Source: Anaeramoeba flamelloides (taxonomy: Eukaryota; Metamonada; Anaeramoebidae). Taken from it: DNA of 64,000 nucleotides. The DNA lies in NCBI GenBank assembly GCA_027625915.1, contig JANTQA010000032.1, positions 10,664,001 to 10,728,000 on the forward strand, given 5' to 3'. The notes beneath the pieces are model-generated. The model searched no databases and had not been told where the DNA came from. It saw nothing but the letters and a program-made list of their open reading frames with translations. Each line of letters opens with the position of its first letter. Within the stretch, counting starts at the first letter, position 1. Below, piece after piece: positions 26,250 through 38,500 of the stretch. The position numbers and the translations under genes were made by a program.

Positions 26250-27484
26250 ATGAGCAAAAAAGAAAAAACAAAGAAAAAGAAACCAAAAAACCATAAAAAA
26301 AAAAAAATTGAAAACGAAATTATCAAAGAAAAAAACAAAAACAAAAAAAAAGATCAACAAAAAGGCAAAAAAAGTGAAAAAACCAAAGAAAAAAAAAAAG
26401 AAAAGGAGATAAATACAAAATTGGAAGATAGCAATTCCAATGAAAACATTTCAGGTTCTGAAGAAAAAAGTAATGAGAGTGATGAAGTAATTCTGATTGA
26501 ATCAGGAAGTGAGCAGTCTGATGATAACTTTGTGATTTTTTCGTTTGTGCTTGGGAAAAACATGGAAAAGAAATCACAATTAAACAAGAACCAAGACAAT
26601 TCTGAAAACGAAATTCCTGAAGTGAATTCTTTAAACTTAAACACAAACTTGTATGTAAAAGAAGAAGAAGATATCATTTTAAGTTCCTTTTCGGAGTTAA
26701 GTTCCTCTTCCTCTTCCGACTCTGGATATGAAAAGCTGAAAAAAAATAAAAAAAAGAAAAAGAAAAGTAAAAAAAAAAGAAGTAAAAATCAAAAAAAAAA
26801 AAATCCAAACAAGGAATCAAATAGTGAGCAAGACAACCAAACCGAAAAAGAAACGAAATCGAACAACACCAACAAAAAAGAAGTTGAAATCGAAACCGAA
26901 AATGTAATCGAGATCGAAATTGATTCAATTTCTAATAATTTAGAAAACATCCAGCTACAGGCAATAATGAACATAGCTCTTCAGCAGATCGAAACAGTGC
27001 ATGAGGCAAGAAAGTTTTTGGATCCCGATCAAATCAAAATGAAAATCGAAAATGGGCTTCCTTTGACCCATAACACGCAAAGATCTAAAAACTTGCGAAG
27101 AAAAAAATTGATCTCCTTTGGCAACGAAAGTGGCGTTACAGATGTTCTCAAAATGTCTGAAATACTTCTTAGAGGTGACGACATTAACGGCAAAAAATGG
27201 AGTAAATGGGAAGAATACGACCAGAGTGATGAGGAGTTGGAAGGATACGAATACGAGTATGACAACCCTGAAGAAAAAGGCCAGACAAAGAAATTAAAGG
27301 AAGGCATTTTCCAATTTAACAAAAGCATCAAGAAGGGGATTAATTACTGTGTTGATTATGGTATTATCGAAAAGAAAGACGTCACTTCAATTGCAAGATT
27401 TTTGTTTGAAACTGAAGGGCTAGGAAAATCACAAGTTGGTGAATATCTCGGTTTAGGGTTTGCATTTTTTATTTTTCTTCTTTC

Positions 27485-27519
<35 letters not shown>

Positions 27520-30500
27520 TTCTACCCTATTTTTTATCATACTGCTATTTTCCAATTAATAAATGAAAATTTTTATTTCAATTTCCAAAATGAATATTTA
27601 TTACTGTTACAACAAAATTAGTAGAGTAAAAAAATTGTCTTAGAGTTAACTTAGGGTGTTTATATTATTGTCTAAAAAAATCATTTATAAACGATGTTGT
27701 AAAAATTTTTGGGTTTGCTTCAACTTATTAACAGAAAAATATTTTGGAAGGTGGACTAAAAATTTTCATTTTTTAATTGGAAAATAATAGTATCTTCAAC
27801 TGGTGATGTGTTACCACTTTCTGGATGGGATAAATTCTGAATTTGCCGTTTTTTGAGAGGCAAAATTCTTAATATAGTTATTCCATGAAACACTCTGTTT
27901 TTGTCACGTGGATTTTTAAAATCCACACTTTAGAGTTAAATCAAATACTTCTCAGTAGTGGTGTTTTGATTGGAAGGCATCGAGACCATTCAATTATTTT
28001 GTCATATCAGTCTGATTGGTTTTTGTTTATTGAAAAATTTTTTCATTTTTTTTCCATTAAAGAATGAGTAGATTAACTTTCAAAAGTTTTTTAAATTTAA
28101 GAGATATCTTTCAAATGGAAAAACAATTATTTTGACAATTAAAGAATTATTTATTGATTTAAATGAAAAAAATCACTTGTTTCTTGCTACTAGGTCTTCC
28201 AGAATTTCAAAGAATTGAGTAAAATAAAAGATTTTTCTCGATTCTTTTGAATTCTGGAAAACGGCCATTAGCTTTTTTTGATTTAGTTTTTTAAATAAAA
28301 AAAGAAATTTTCAAAAATTTTCATTCAATTTCTGAAATTAAAAAAAACCTCCATTAGGTTTTCCAGAATTTTTAAGAATTGAGTTAAATCTTTGATTTTA
28401 CTCTATTCTTTTGAATTCTGGGAACCCTAGGTACTTGATGGAACTCTACGGCACTTCCAGAACGCCTAATTTGAATTAGCAATATTGCTGAACCAAGCGA
28501 GAGAGCGATAAAATCTCTTGAGAATCGGATCCACTCGATAAATTGAGAGGGATTTTGTTCAAATTCCATTCAGGTTCAATTTTTAAATAAAAAGCCAAAA
28601 AGATTCAAACCAATCAGAAGATGGTTTCTTCGAATAATTAGCAGTTATATGAAGTACAAACCCGATTTTAAAATTAAAATTACAACCTTGGTGGCTTTTG
28701 TAATTTTTGAAACTTTTTGAGAAAATGATAAACAATCAAAAATAACGTGGTTAATAGTCTTGCTATTATGGTGAAAAATAATTTTTCTGAAATGAAAAAA
28801 AAATTTTAGCAATTTCGATGAGGATCTAGAACCAATTAAAAACTAATCAACATTATGCAGTATGGGATCGATCTCAAAAACCAACAATGAAAAACTGGGT
28901 ACATTTTTGGAAAAAAGCACCAAAGAGAGACACTCAATTTTCAATTAGAATCGTTATGAAATTCAAATTTTGAAAACAACTGTGTCGGTTTTGGAGTGTC
29001 TCTCTTTGAGTACTTTTTGAGATCTTGAAGATTTTTTTTTGATTTTTTTAACGAGTTATTTAAACTGAAAGAATAATATAAAATACTTAATTTGTCAAAT
29101 GTAGAGGGTTATAAAACAACCAAAAAATAAATTAAATCGAATTAAATTGATTTTGTACTGAAAGAAAACAATTTGTTACAAATTGAAGAAATTTAAGAAT
29201 TTGCAAATATTAAACAAGAAATGGTTGGTTTTTTTTTATAAAATTTGAGATTTTTGAAATTGAGATCCCGTTTAAATTTTTTTTTATTATTTATATTTTT
29301 TTACATTGAGATATGATAAGGTTTTTTATGTTTATTTGAATTTTTTGCATTTTTTGTTAATCCTTTGAATTTTTTTTTTTCTAAATTTGAATTTTTGTTT
29401 TTGATACTTTTTTCAACTTTTTTTTCCTATTTAAATTTTCTAATTGAGAATCCCATGAATTAATTTTTATTTATTGAATTTTTTAAATTGATTCAATTTT
29501 ATAATATTTTGGTTAATTACATTTTAATATTGAGTAAATAGTTAATTTTTTTTTGTTTTTTACATTTTTTGTAATTTGATAATCCTGTGGATTTTTTTTG
29601 TTATTTAAATTTTTATTTTGAAATGGGGAGACTTGGTATTTGACTTTTTTTTAATTCTAAATTTGAGTGGTTGGTATTTTTTTTGAGTTTTTGTTATTTG
29701 TGTTTTTTGGCATTGAGATACTTTTGAATTTTATTTTTTTTTTATTTGAATTGTTTTTTGGTAATTATTTTTTTTTTTCAACCAAAAGAAGTGCAATTCT
29801 GAAATGTCATTTTTAGTGGTAAACAACTCCTTGGGTATGGAGTAAAATTAGCAGTTAGTACCTATACCCCCAAGAGGTACCGAACCCCCTACCGTCTGAA
29901 TGTATTTGTCAACTTTACCACTGGTAAATTATTGGCCCATCAATTTCTTTTTTTTTTTTTTTTCATTTTAAGGGAACTGAAATCTCCATAGATTTCAATT
30001 ATAGTAAAATAAGCTATTAAACAAGGTAAATACGTTTAAATTTTGACTTTGGTTTTTCTCAAAAAAAATATATAGTGGCGATAATCATCTAATTTAGTGC
30101 CGAAAATAACAAACATAAAAAAAAAAAGCGAAAAATAAATGTTTTTTTTTGATATTATTTCACTTTAATTACGCCAAATTTTTTATCTGATTTTTATTAA
30201 ATAAAACAAAAAATTGATTTCAAAACAAATAATTTTTTTAAGAAAAGTTATTTTAAATTTCTTCTTGACTTAACAATATCTTTATCTAATTCATTTTTTT
30301 ATAGTTTTTAATTGATGTAATTTAAAATTTATAAATCGGTGTTCGAATAAATATAATTGCCAAATTTGCCAATGAAAAAATCGAATTACCTTTGATTTAA
30401 TAAAATATATTTTTTTAAAAAAATAAATAAAAATAATTTTTCACGAGATCTTATTTAAAAATAATTAAATACATTATCTTTTCATTTTTCAAAATAACAA

Positions 30501-33484
30501 TATAGGAATGAATTTTCTAATAAAGTCTTAAAAAAATATGTTGAATGCTTTGATTTTACTGGCCTTCATATAGACGAAGCATTAAGGCAATATCTTGGCA
30601 CATTTAGAATTCCTGGCGAAGCACAAAAAATTGATAGGATTATGGAGACTTTTGCAAAACATTATTGTAAAAATAACCCTAAGGTTTTTACTTCTTCAGG
30701 TAAATAATTTCTCGTTTTTTTTAAAATAATGTTTACTTTATATTTTTATCTTTCACAAATTGATTTTTTATTGTTAAATTTCTATTTGGTAACCAACCAC
30801 TTTTTTTTTTCAAGTAATGAAAGATTATGTGGATCATAAAAACAAATTTGGAATTTAGAGATAATCATTAATATGTGAATTTTAATAACAATTCAACAAA
30901 TTAATGAATAAATGATCTTTTCACAACTAAAATTTGTTTCTGTCAAAGTTGGCCCAAAAAAATTTTCTAAATACCTATTATTTTTGATAAAAAAACCTTT
31001 GAAGAACAAATAAGATTTAAGTAGAATAATACACGTAAAAGAATAGTTGATACTTTGTATGAAATAAAACTAATTAATCAATTAATAGATTTTCTTAGAA
31101 ATATAAAAAACTCAAATTATTGAAGTAACATTAGAGAAAAAAAAACAATGTTAATTTTGATCTTTCATTTTAATATCCAAAAAAAAATTTCAATAGAAAT
31201 CAAATATAATTTTTCTACAATCATTTTCACACTTTCAATAACATGTTTTTACCAAGTGACTATCGATCTTGAAATAAAAAAAAAATTTGAAAATGAATTA
31301 TATAAAAAAGAATTACAAAGTAATTACTTATCAAAAATTATTAAACAAAGTAAAAATCAAATGAAAAAATGATTTCAATTTTGAAATTTCCAAAATAAAT
31401 TTTTCTTCTTCTAATATCCATTCAAACACTTTAAACATATGTAATTCGCCTACTACAACTGGTTTCCCTTTAGCTGGAAAATGGTTTATTTGGTTTATTA
31501 CAAAATCTTTGCTTTTTTACTGATTTTATCAAATATTTGCAAAGATATTAAAAAATCAGAATAATCCACCAATTTACAAGATAATCAAAAAACAAATTCT
31601 AAAAATTTAGCTAAAATTTTTTATAATTAAATTTATTATTTAAAAACAACTTAAAAATTTCAATAAAAATAAAAAAAATATAAAAAAAAATGTAGAAATT
31701 GGCTTTTTCTTGTTTATTTAGATTTTTTGAGTTGATAAAGAGATTTTCCCTGTTTATTAAAACTCTACGAATCGTAAAAAAAAAATACAAATTCGTGATA
31801 ATCTCATTTTTTAATTAAAAAATTAAATTTACATATTTTCCTTTTAGTTTTCGTGTTCAATTTTTCGAAAAAAATTGTTTTTATGAATTTTTAAATATTT
31901 TTCAAATTTCTATGATTAAAACTCATAGAAACATGATTCACCGAATCCAGTCATTTTTATTTTTGAAAATATTTCTTAAAATAAACAAAACCACCGTTAG
32001 ATTTTCCAGAATTTAAAAGAATTGATTAAAATCTTTGATTTTTCTTTATTCTTTTGAATTTTGGTAAAGATAGACACTCTGCAGCACTCTACGGCATTCT
32101 ACAGCACTTCCCTAATTTCTAAAATTTTCAAAAATTACATTTTCAATTCGAAAAAGAGAATTTTTCAAAAAAAGAAAATTAAAAAATTCAAAAAGTTTTT
32201 ATCCGATTTCTCGACTGTATTAACTACGAAGAGGACATTTTAATTTAAACTTTTAGGGTGGTGCCCTAATAAAAAAAGTTTTTTCAAACATGTTATAAAC
32301 GTGTTGTAAAGGTGTTATAAACGTTTAAAATGTTATAAAATTTTATAATAAAAACTTTTATAACATAAATGTTTGTTATAAAATGTGTTATAAATTTTGA
32401 AACATGTTATATGAATATTTTTACAAAAAATATTGAAAAAAACATCATATAAAAGGAAATTTTGTAATAAAAATGTTATATAGATGTTATAAAAAATTTT
32501 TTTTATTAGGGTGGTGGTGGGTTAAGACAGATATTTTGATTTAAAATGATATTAAACAAACAAACCACATTTAAAAATTAACAACTAAATAAAGTTAAAA
32601 AAAGGAAAAAGAAGAAGAAGAAGAAGCATTTCAACCAAAACAATAAATTTTCTAATGTAGATTAATAAAATTCATATTTAATTTCCTATACATTATTTCA
32701 AAAACATTTAATAGATACTGCTTATGTTTTAGCATTTAGTATGATCATGCTAAATACTGATGCACACAATGATGGAGTTCAGAATAAAATGTCAAAAACT
32801 CAATTTTTTGCAAATTGCAGTGGGATTGATGATGGGAAGGATATTCCACAAGATTTTCTAGGTGATATTTATGATCGTATTGTGAATAATGAAATTAAAT
32901 TGAAAACTGCCACTGGACAAGATGAAACAATTACCTTTATTAATCCAGAAAAAAAGGGGTGGCTTACTAAGCAAGGTGGTAGAATTAAAACTTGGAAAAA
33001 TAGATGGTTTTTGTTATCATATAATTGTTTATATTATTTTAAAGCCATAGAAGACGTAAATTTTAAAAACTTTGTTCTTTTTTTAATAATGATCATTTTG
33101 TGATCTTATTTTTTTATTTTTTGCTTTTGTTTAATTGTTTTCTGAATTCACAAAAAAAAAAAATAACATAAAATAAAATAGAAAGAGCCTTGTGGAATCA
33201 TTCCATTAGACGATGTTAAGGTGGATAAAATAAAAGGTAAAGGAAAAAAACATAAATATGTTTTTGAAATTACTTCAACGTCACAAGAAGAATTTACGAA
33301 AGGTGCAAAATTTGCAAATAGTGGGCAATTAGTTACTGGTCATCACAAATCTTATATAATCTCGGCCACCACTGAAGAAGAAATGGAAGAATGGATTAAT
33401 GAAATAAATAATAATATCGCAGGTAGTCAATTAGGAAAGATTATTGACCAGAAGAAAAATGAATTAAATAAGAAAAAAAATTGA
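26250..33484 (+). CDS. Cytohesin-type ARF guanine-nucleotide exchange factor (Sec7-PH)
   Basis: Exons 26250-27457, 30506-30699, 32715-33055 and 33182-33484 join in consistent phases to give 681 residues. Introns are 3048, 2015 and 126 nt. The start is the ATG of MSKKEKTKKKK. Residues 1 to about 350 are Lys/Glu/Ser-rich low complexity. The Sec7 domain spans about 355-540: FNKSIKKGINYCVDYG, GEYLGLG joined by splicing to NEFSNKVL, FRIPGEAQKIDR with the catalytic Glu finger, and AFSMIMLNTDAHN. The PH domain spans about 555-665: GWLTKQGGRIKTWKNRWF with the basic residues and diglycine loop that bind phosphoinositides in cytohesins, then EPCGIIPLDDV. It ends in a basic tail. It should load GTP on ARF at membranes. 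The long charged N-terminus replaces the short coiled coil of animal cytohesins. Confidence 0.93.
27538..27794. mobile_element. 257 bp MITE with about 40 bp inverted ends
   Basis: The left end, catactgctattttccaatt, and the right end, aattggaaaataatagtatc, are inverted copies that continue inward through atgaaaattttta/taaaaattttcat. It lies just inside ARF GEF intron 1. A left-end relative is at about 5213. No coding capacity. Confidence 0.7.
28193..28600. repeat. Hairpin-family repeat with paired palindromes
   Basis: Palindromes at about 28193-28263 and 28355-28428, each with ccagaatttcaaagaatt..attcttttgaattctgg. The following stretch contains ctctacggcacttcc (compare 32081-32110). Then comes a block with agcgagagagcgataaaatc that resembles 37010-37090 (gctgga/gatccactc..gggattttgttcaaa). 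It lies in ARF GEF intron 1. Confidence 0.6.
28970..29767. repeat. T-rich dispersed repeat, copy 2
   Basis: The head matches 18545-18810 (ctttttgagatcttgaag, gttatttaaac, gaagaaattt), followed by about 500 bp of T-rich degenerate units. It lies in ARF GEF intron 1 and abuts the SINE-like unit. Confidence 0.55.
29768..29941 (-). mobile_element. tRNA-derived SINE-like unit with poly(A) tail
   Basis: Read on the minus strand, it starts GGGCCAATAATTTACCAGTGG and has an A-box-like stretch (TTTACCAGTGGTAAAG, about +11) and a B-box-like stretch (GGTTCGGTACC, about +53). That is the spacing of a tRNA gene with its internal RNA polymerase III promoter. A T-arm can be folded (GGGGG, loop TTCGGTA, CCTCT), but the acceptor ends no longer pair. 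About 80 bp of unrelated body follows and then an A-rich tail at 29768-29780. This is the classic SINE layout. A decayed tRNA gene is the alternative. Only one copy was noticed. Confidence 0.6.
31998..32110. repeat. Hairpin-family repeat
   Basis: One palindrome (ttttccagaatttaaaagaa, with its inverse ending attttggtaaa), followed by three short units of the type gcactctacggc. This is the same module order as at 14401-14745, in reverse. Confidence 0.6.
32264..32511. mobile_element. 248 bp MITE with TGGTG target duplication
   Basis: The ends are CCCTAATAAAAAAAG and TTTTTTTATTAGGG, inverted repeats, flanked by TGGTG at 32259-32263 and 32512-32516. The interior is packed with variants of gttataa (about a dozen), which look like subterminal binding repeats. 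Non-autonomous; it sits in ARF GEF intron 2. Confidence 0.75.
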
Positions 33485-33904
33485 AATTAGCAATTTTTTA
33501 AAAGTTTCCTTAATTCAAAGTACTATCATATTAATTACCATTCCCAATTTTTTTATAACTTTTATTTTTATTTTAATTGTTTAATCAATAATTAGACAAA
33601 ACTCACTTTCCAGTTTTTCATTGTGTTGGTTAAATTTATAAATAAAAATCAATATTTTTTTTTTCTTTTTTGGTTCATTCACAGATTGTTATTTTGTCGA
33701 TCCAAAATTTCGTAAAATTAATTACATTTATTATTTATTTTGATGAATAAAAAATTAGTTAATCAATAATAATTTACAATTTCTAGATAAATATACAATA
33801 ATTTTATTACAGTAGTAAATTTTTGAAATACTTTCCATATGATAAAAACCAATAATGAAAATGAAAATGATAAAATTTATCTTATATTAATTCCTTTATC
33901 ATTT

Positions 33905-34300
33905 GGAGAAAAGAGTTCAACACAATTTTTAATTGGGAAACCTTAATAGAATCACTGAAAATGAAAAGTCATTCAATATAAAGAAGAAACCAATTAACTT
34001 CAAAAAAATTTATTATATTATTCTCAATCAAATCAACAAAAATAATTTAAATCTCTAGTGATTTATCGAAATTGTTCGAAGTGGTTTTGGAGATCGCAAA
34101 AATAGTCAATTTTTTGAACAAATTTTAAATAATTGAGCAATCAAAGAAAAAGCCTTACCAAAAGATAGTATTAAAAAACTGTTATTGTGCTGAATCTTTC
34201 ATTTTGTCTTAATTTATTTATTTATTGTTTTTTTAATGAAACTTACTTTTATTTTTCATTTTCAGGTTCTATTAAGTTTCCTTAATTAAAAATATTGATT
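33905..34300. repeat. Roughly 400 bp dispersed repeat, copy 2
   Basis: Collinear with 24518-24950; it ends at ttttcaggttctattaagtt. Diverged by many small differences, so the insertion is old. Confidence 0.6.
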
Positions 34301-34481
34301 TATTTTTTTTTCCTCAGGATAACTCAATTTTTCGATTCAATAAATTTTAATACTTCTTGTAAAAAAAATATTTTAATTTATTTTAATTTCAATTATTAAT
34401 TTTTTTTGCAATGAAATACCTTAAATGAGAAGGACTTGCAATATTTAAATGTGCTACCTTGTCACCTATTTTAAACTAGAT

Positions 34482-35003
34482 TTCAAAAATTTGGACACAT
34501 TTTAAACAGTGGAAAGAACATCATTACTGCAAATTTAAATTCAATTTGGAAATAATTTTTATTTTAGAAAATATTTCATTTTTTGTCTTTTTTGTTTTGT
34601 TTTCATTTCCTTTTTTAGAGTTACCTAAAATTTTTCGTTAGATCTGGATTTTTTTTTCGATGGTTGATAAAAAGTTAGTGTTGAGTTTGTTAAATTGAAA
34701 AATAACATAGAATTGGTAGATGGTATCTTAACATTAGATAGATCAACAATTATTGGTGAAATTTCAACAAATTTACCAATACAATTTTTGTTCACCTCGA
34801 TTCATTATTTTGGACACACCTTTTTTTATTTTTGAGTTTTATATTTTTTTCTTTTATTTTGATTAAAATGATTACTTATTAAAACATTAATACTGGGTTA
34901 TTAAATGCCGTTTTATATTAAGTTTGTAAAAAGTCAATAAATTGAGGTTTTTTTGTCCTATTTTTTATTTTGGATGTGTCCAAATTTTTGGAATGGGGTT
35001 TAG
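34482..35003. mobile_element. Roughly 520 bp element with GGACACAT inverted ends
   Basis: It begins caaaaatttggacacatttt and ends gatgtgtccaaatttttgg, an inverted pair. The right 190 bp, read in reverse, matches the window edge at 63835-64000. The central part resembles one arm of the 23255-24165 foldback, so it may be a composite. No open frame of note. Confidence 0.65.
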
Positions 35004-35332
35004 TTGATATTTTTCGAAAATTTCTTTTATTAAAAAATATATCATTAAAAAAAGTATGGTGAACGTGTACAAATGGTTTCTTATGATTTCAAAAGGAAAT
35101 AAAAATTATTTATATTATTAATTATTTTAAATCATTAAATAATCTTTTAATTTTGATTATGAACTAAGAAAATCAAAATAATTATATCAAGTTATTTATT
35201 AAAAATAGTCAATAATTAGGTTTGTGATTTAAGACAATTTCACATATTATTTATAATTTGAAAAAAATTCAAAAAAAAAATATATTTTAACTGAAAAAAA
35301 TTATTCAATAACAATTTTATTATAATTTACTA

Positions 35333-35527
35333 CAGTCAGTTTCACTTTTAAGGAACAAACTTTCAACGAAATTTAAGGCACAAAAAAATCTCAAATTAAA
35401 GCACAAAATTCAGATTCTAGGAAAATAAATTGTAAAAAAAAAAATTACAAATTTTGTGCTTTAATTTGAGATTTTTTTGTGCCTTAAATTTCGTTGGAAG
35501 TTTTTTCCTTAAAAGTGAAACTGACTG
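35333..35527. mobile_element. Palindromic Tc1/mariner-like MITE, copy 2
   Basis: 195 bp, best preserved of the three copies. Ends are CAGTCAGTTTCACTTTTAAG and its inverse, with TA at 35331-35332 and 35528-35529. The arms match almost base for base through aacgaaatttaaggcac and atctcaaatta. It would form one long hairpin. Confidence 0.88.
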
Positions 35528-38500
35528 TAAATAATAATTTGAAAAATTCATTATTAAAATCCTATACATTAATCATATTCACACCCCGAATGTAATTTCT
35601 TTAATTCTCAAATAATAATTTTATATTATTTAAAATCTTGGAATATTTAATGTATTTCCAGAATGTACATCATAAAACCAATAACGCCAATTCTTATTTA
35701 CAAAACAGAATTTATAATTGAAAATATGAACTTTTTAGTAAATAAATAAAAATTAAATACAAAAATAAATTAAAAAATGAACTCTGTCTTATCTTGAAAA
35801 AAAAAATAAAATTCAATCAAATAAACTAACAAAAAAATTAATTAGAATTTAATAGATTTAATTGAAAGAAAAAAAGAAATTTATCATTAAAAATCTAATT
35901 AATGTTTGTGTTTCAAAGTTGGAACTGTAGTTATATTTTATAGAATACAAAATAATGGGGGTCTTAAATCAAAGGATTTACAAAATTTTTGTTAATTAAT
36001 CAAAAAATCTTTCAGATTATTTCTAATAATTACGAAGTTGGCTAGAAAAATGAGAGATTTATTTTATAAAAAAAAAATAAAAAAGTTTTATTATGTTTTT
36101 TATAATTTTCCATGAGATAATACATCAGTCAACTATCAATAAAATATATACCAAAAAAAAAAACTATACAACATTATATTTTCATGGATTTAAAAGAATT
36201 AAGGAAAAATCTAGGAAATCTAAGGCACTTTGTGGTATTAATTATAAAATTATTTTTTAAAATCACAAAAAGATCAAAGATATTTTTAAAATACAAAAAT
36301 ATTTAAATTATAAATTCAAATTCAACAATTCTGGAATTCGGAGAATTTAACAATATCTTAAATAAATATTATTATACAATATAAAATAAATTCAAATAAA
36401 TTTCATCCTCTATGTATAAAATATAAAAATAAGCAAAGAAATTATTTAAAAAATTGATCATTTTTTATGTATATACAAATCCCACAAAAATGACCTGTCG
36501 ACACTTCAGAACAAATAAAAGATGTTAATTCTGAAGGATAGGTTGTAAAAAAATTAGTTTTAAAATCCTCCCATTAAAGAATAATCATGGAATATATGAT
36601 TTTACAAATAAAATTTTATAACGAGATAGATTAATACCAATATCAAATGTTTAAATTAAACTTCTAAATTATACTTGAAAAAATATAAAAATATTTTTTT
36701 ATTTTAATTTTCTTATTAAATTTATTCTTTGGGGTATTTTATGGTTTTTATCTCTATTTCACTTGTTTATATTTCGAAATTTGACCCTTTTAATACCATT
36801 AATCTTGAATTATAATATATTTCTCTAAAAAGAGTTTTTTTTTAAATTATTAATGAATTAGTATGTAAGTCTACTTTTTGGTAGTTAGATTTTTATGAGT
36901 TCAAAAAAATGATTAATAATTTTAATTAGACTCGACTCTTTTAAATTCTGGAAAATTTGGATACTGTTGCATTCTGACATAATTCCTTAACTCATAATTG
37001 AAAATAGATAAATGCTGATCCTTTCCAAAGTTAGTCAATTTTCTCAAGAATCAATTACGCTGGATCAATTCGGGGTGGTTTTATTCAAACTACTCTTTGA
37101 GTTTTATAATATTCAAAACCATTCAAATTGACTAAACACTTTTTTCAAAGTCTTAGTTATTCCATTTATTATAAGTTGAATTATTAAAACAAAATAGATT
37201 TTTAGTCAATTTTTAAGAAAATAATAAACTAAAAAAAACATAAGGTTTACTGGGGTTTATCTAACAATTTGTCTTCATTTTATACATTGGAGGCTTCTTA
37301 AAGGCTCATTATTTGCTCTTAAGGACTAGTCTCTATTATTTTTTTTTTCTTGACCAATTTCAAAATAAGAATTCTATATCTAGAAATAGGTTTAATATTG
37401 AAAATAAATAGTGGTTTTCAAAACTAAGTAATTGTCAGAAAATTTCCTCAATCTCAATTAAATTTAGGTAAAAAAATTAATATAGACTAGTACCATAAAT
37501 ATCACTTGAGTTCAAATTAAAAATATACATTTTATGATAAAGGTATACAATTAGTTATGTTTTCAATCAAGAATAAATATTTAATGATTTTTTAGAACTT
37601 GGGATATTAACTGAACTTTATAAAAGTATATTGGTAATATTACAATATCAATAATAAGTTTCTTTTCATTTTTTTTTTTTTTCATTTTTTTTTTTTTTTT
37701 GGATTTTAGAAGATGAAGATCTTAAAAATAAAATAAAAAAATATTTTTGAAATTTAGAATTTAAATAATTGAAAGAGAAATATTATTATTGATTTATTGT
37801 TTTCCACTCCGTTAAAAAAGCATAACTTCTAAAAATAAACATATGATTTTTTATTAATACCATCAATAAAAATCATAAATTTCACTATATTTTTTAATTT
37901 TTATAAAAATAAAAAACATAAACACTAAATAAAATCGTTTTTTTATAAAAAATGATTAGAAAAGTTTCAAAATAAAAAAAATCCCAATTATTAAGTAAAA
38001 ATAAGAACAGCTTTTTTAGTGTAAAAAACAATTAAATTAAAGTTATCTATCTCGTAGTGATTTTGTGTAAATTGGATTCCTTATGATTAATTTTTTAATT
38101 TGTTTTCAATTGTTGTTTTCTATTTTGGGATTTGAAAAATTTTTTTAATCAAAACTATAAAAAAAAAAAAAGTATCGAAAATTTTAATTAAATTTATGAG
38201 CTACAATTTACTGATTATCTTAAATTCGAGGAAAATGACACACACACACCCCCCCCCCCGCTAACTCAGATTTCTTTATAAAATAGAATAAACCCGCATT
38301 ACAGCCAAATAATTTTTATAAAAAATGATTCAAATTAATTTAAAAAACAATCAAAAAAATTGAATGTTATTTATTTTGAGAAATAAGTTATTAAATGATT
38401 ATCAATACCTAATTTTCATCCATAATTAAAGTGTTGTGTTATTACGAATTATTTATATCCTGGCTAAAGTTTATAACCGATCCAAAAAATCTATTATAAA

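Larger units (their letters stand above)
27458..30505 (+). other. ARF GEF intron 1 (3,048 nt), repeat-filled
   Basis: It splits the Sec7 domain between LG and NEF (donor GTTTGC, acceptor TATAG). Inside are a MITE (27538-27794), hairpin repeats (28193-28430), the T-rich repeat (28970-29767) and a SINE-like unit (29768-29941). No independent gene is supported. Confidence 0.85.
30700..32714 (+). other. ARF GEF intron 2 (2,015 nt)
   Basis: Donor GTAAAT, acceptor AATAG. It contains a hairpin repeat (about 31998-32066) and a 248 bp MITE (32264-32511). An open frame of 74 codons at 31148-31372 starts with ATG but is Lys/Asn-rich with no recognisable family, so I do not call it a gene. Confidence 0.8.

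Noticed and set aside
31148-31372. 74-codon ATG frame in ARF GEF intron 2
   Set aside because: Lys/Asn/Ile-rich, no family resemblance, inside a well-supported intron; could be a worn transposon piece but nothing proves it.
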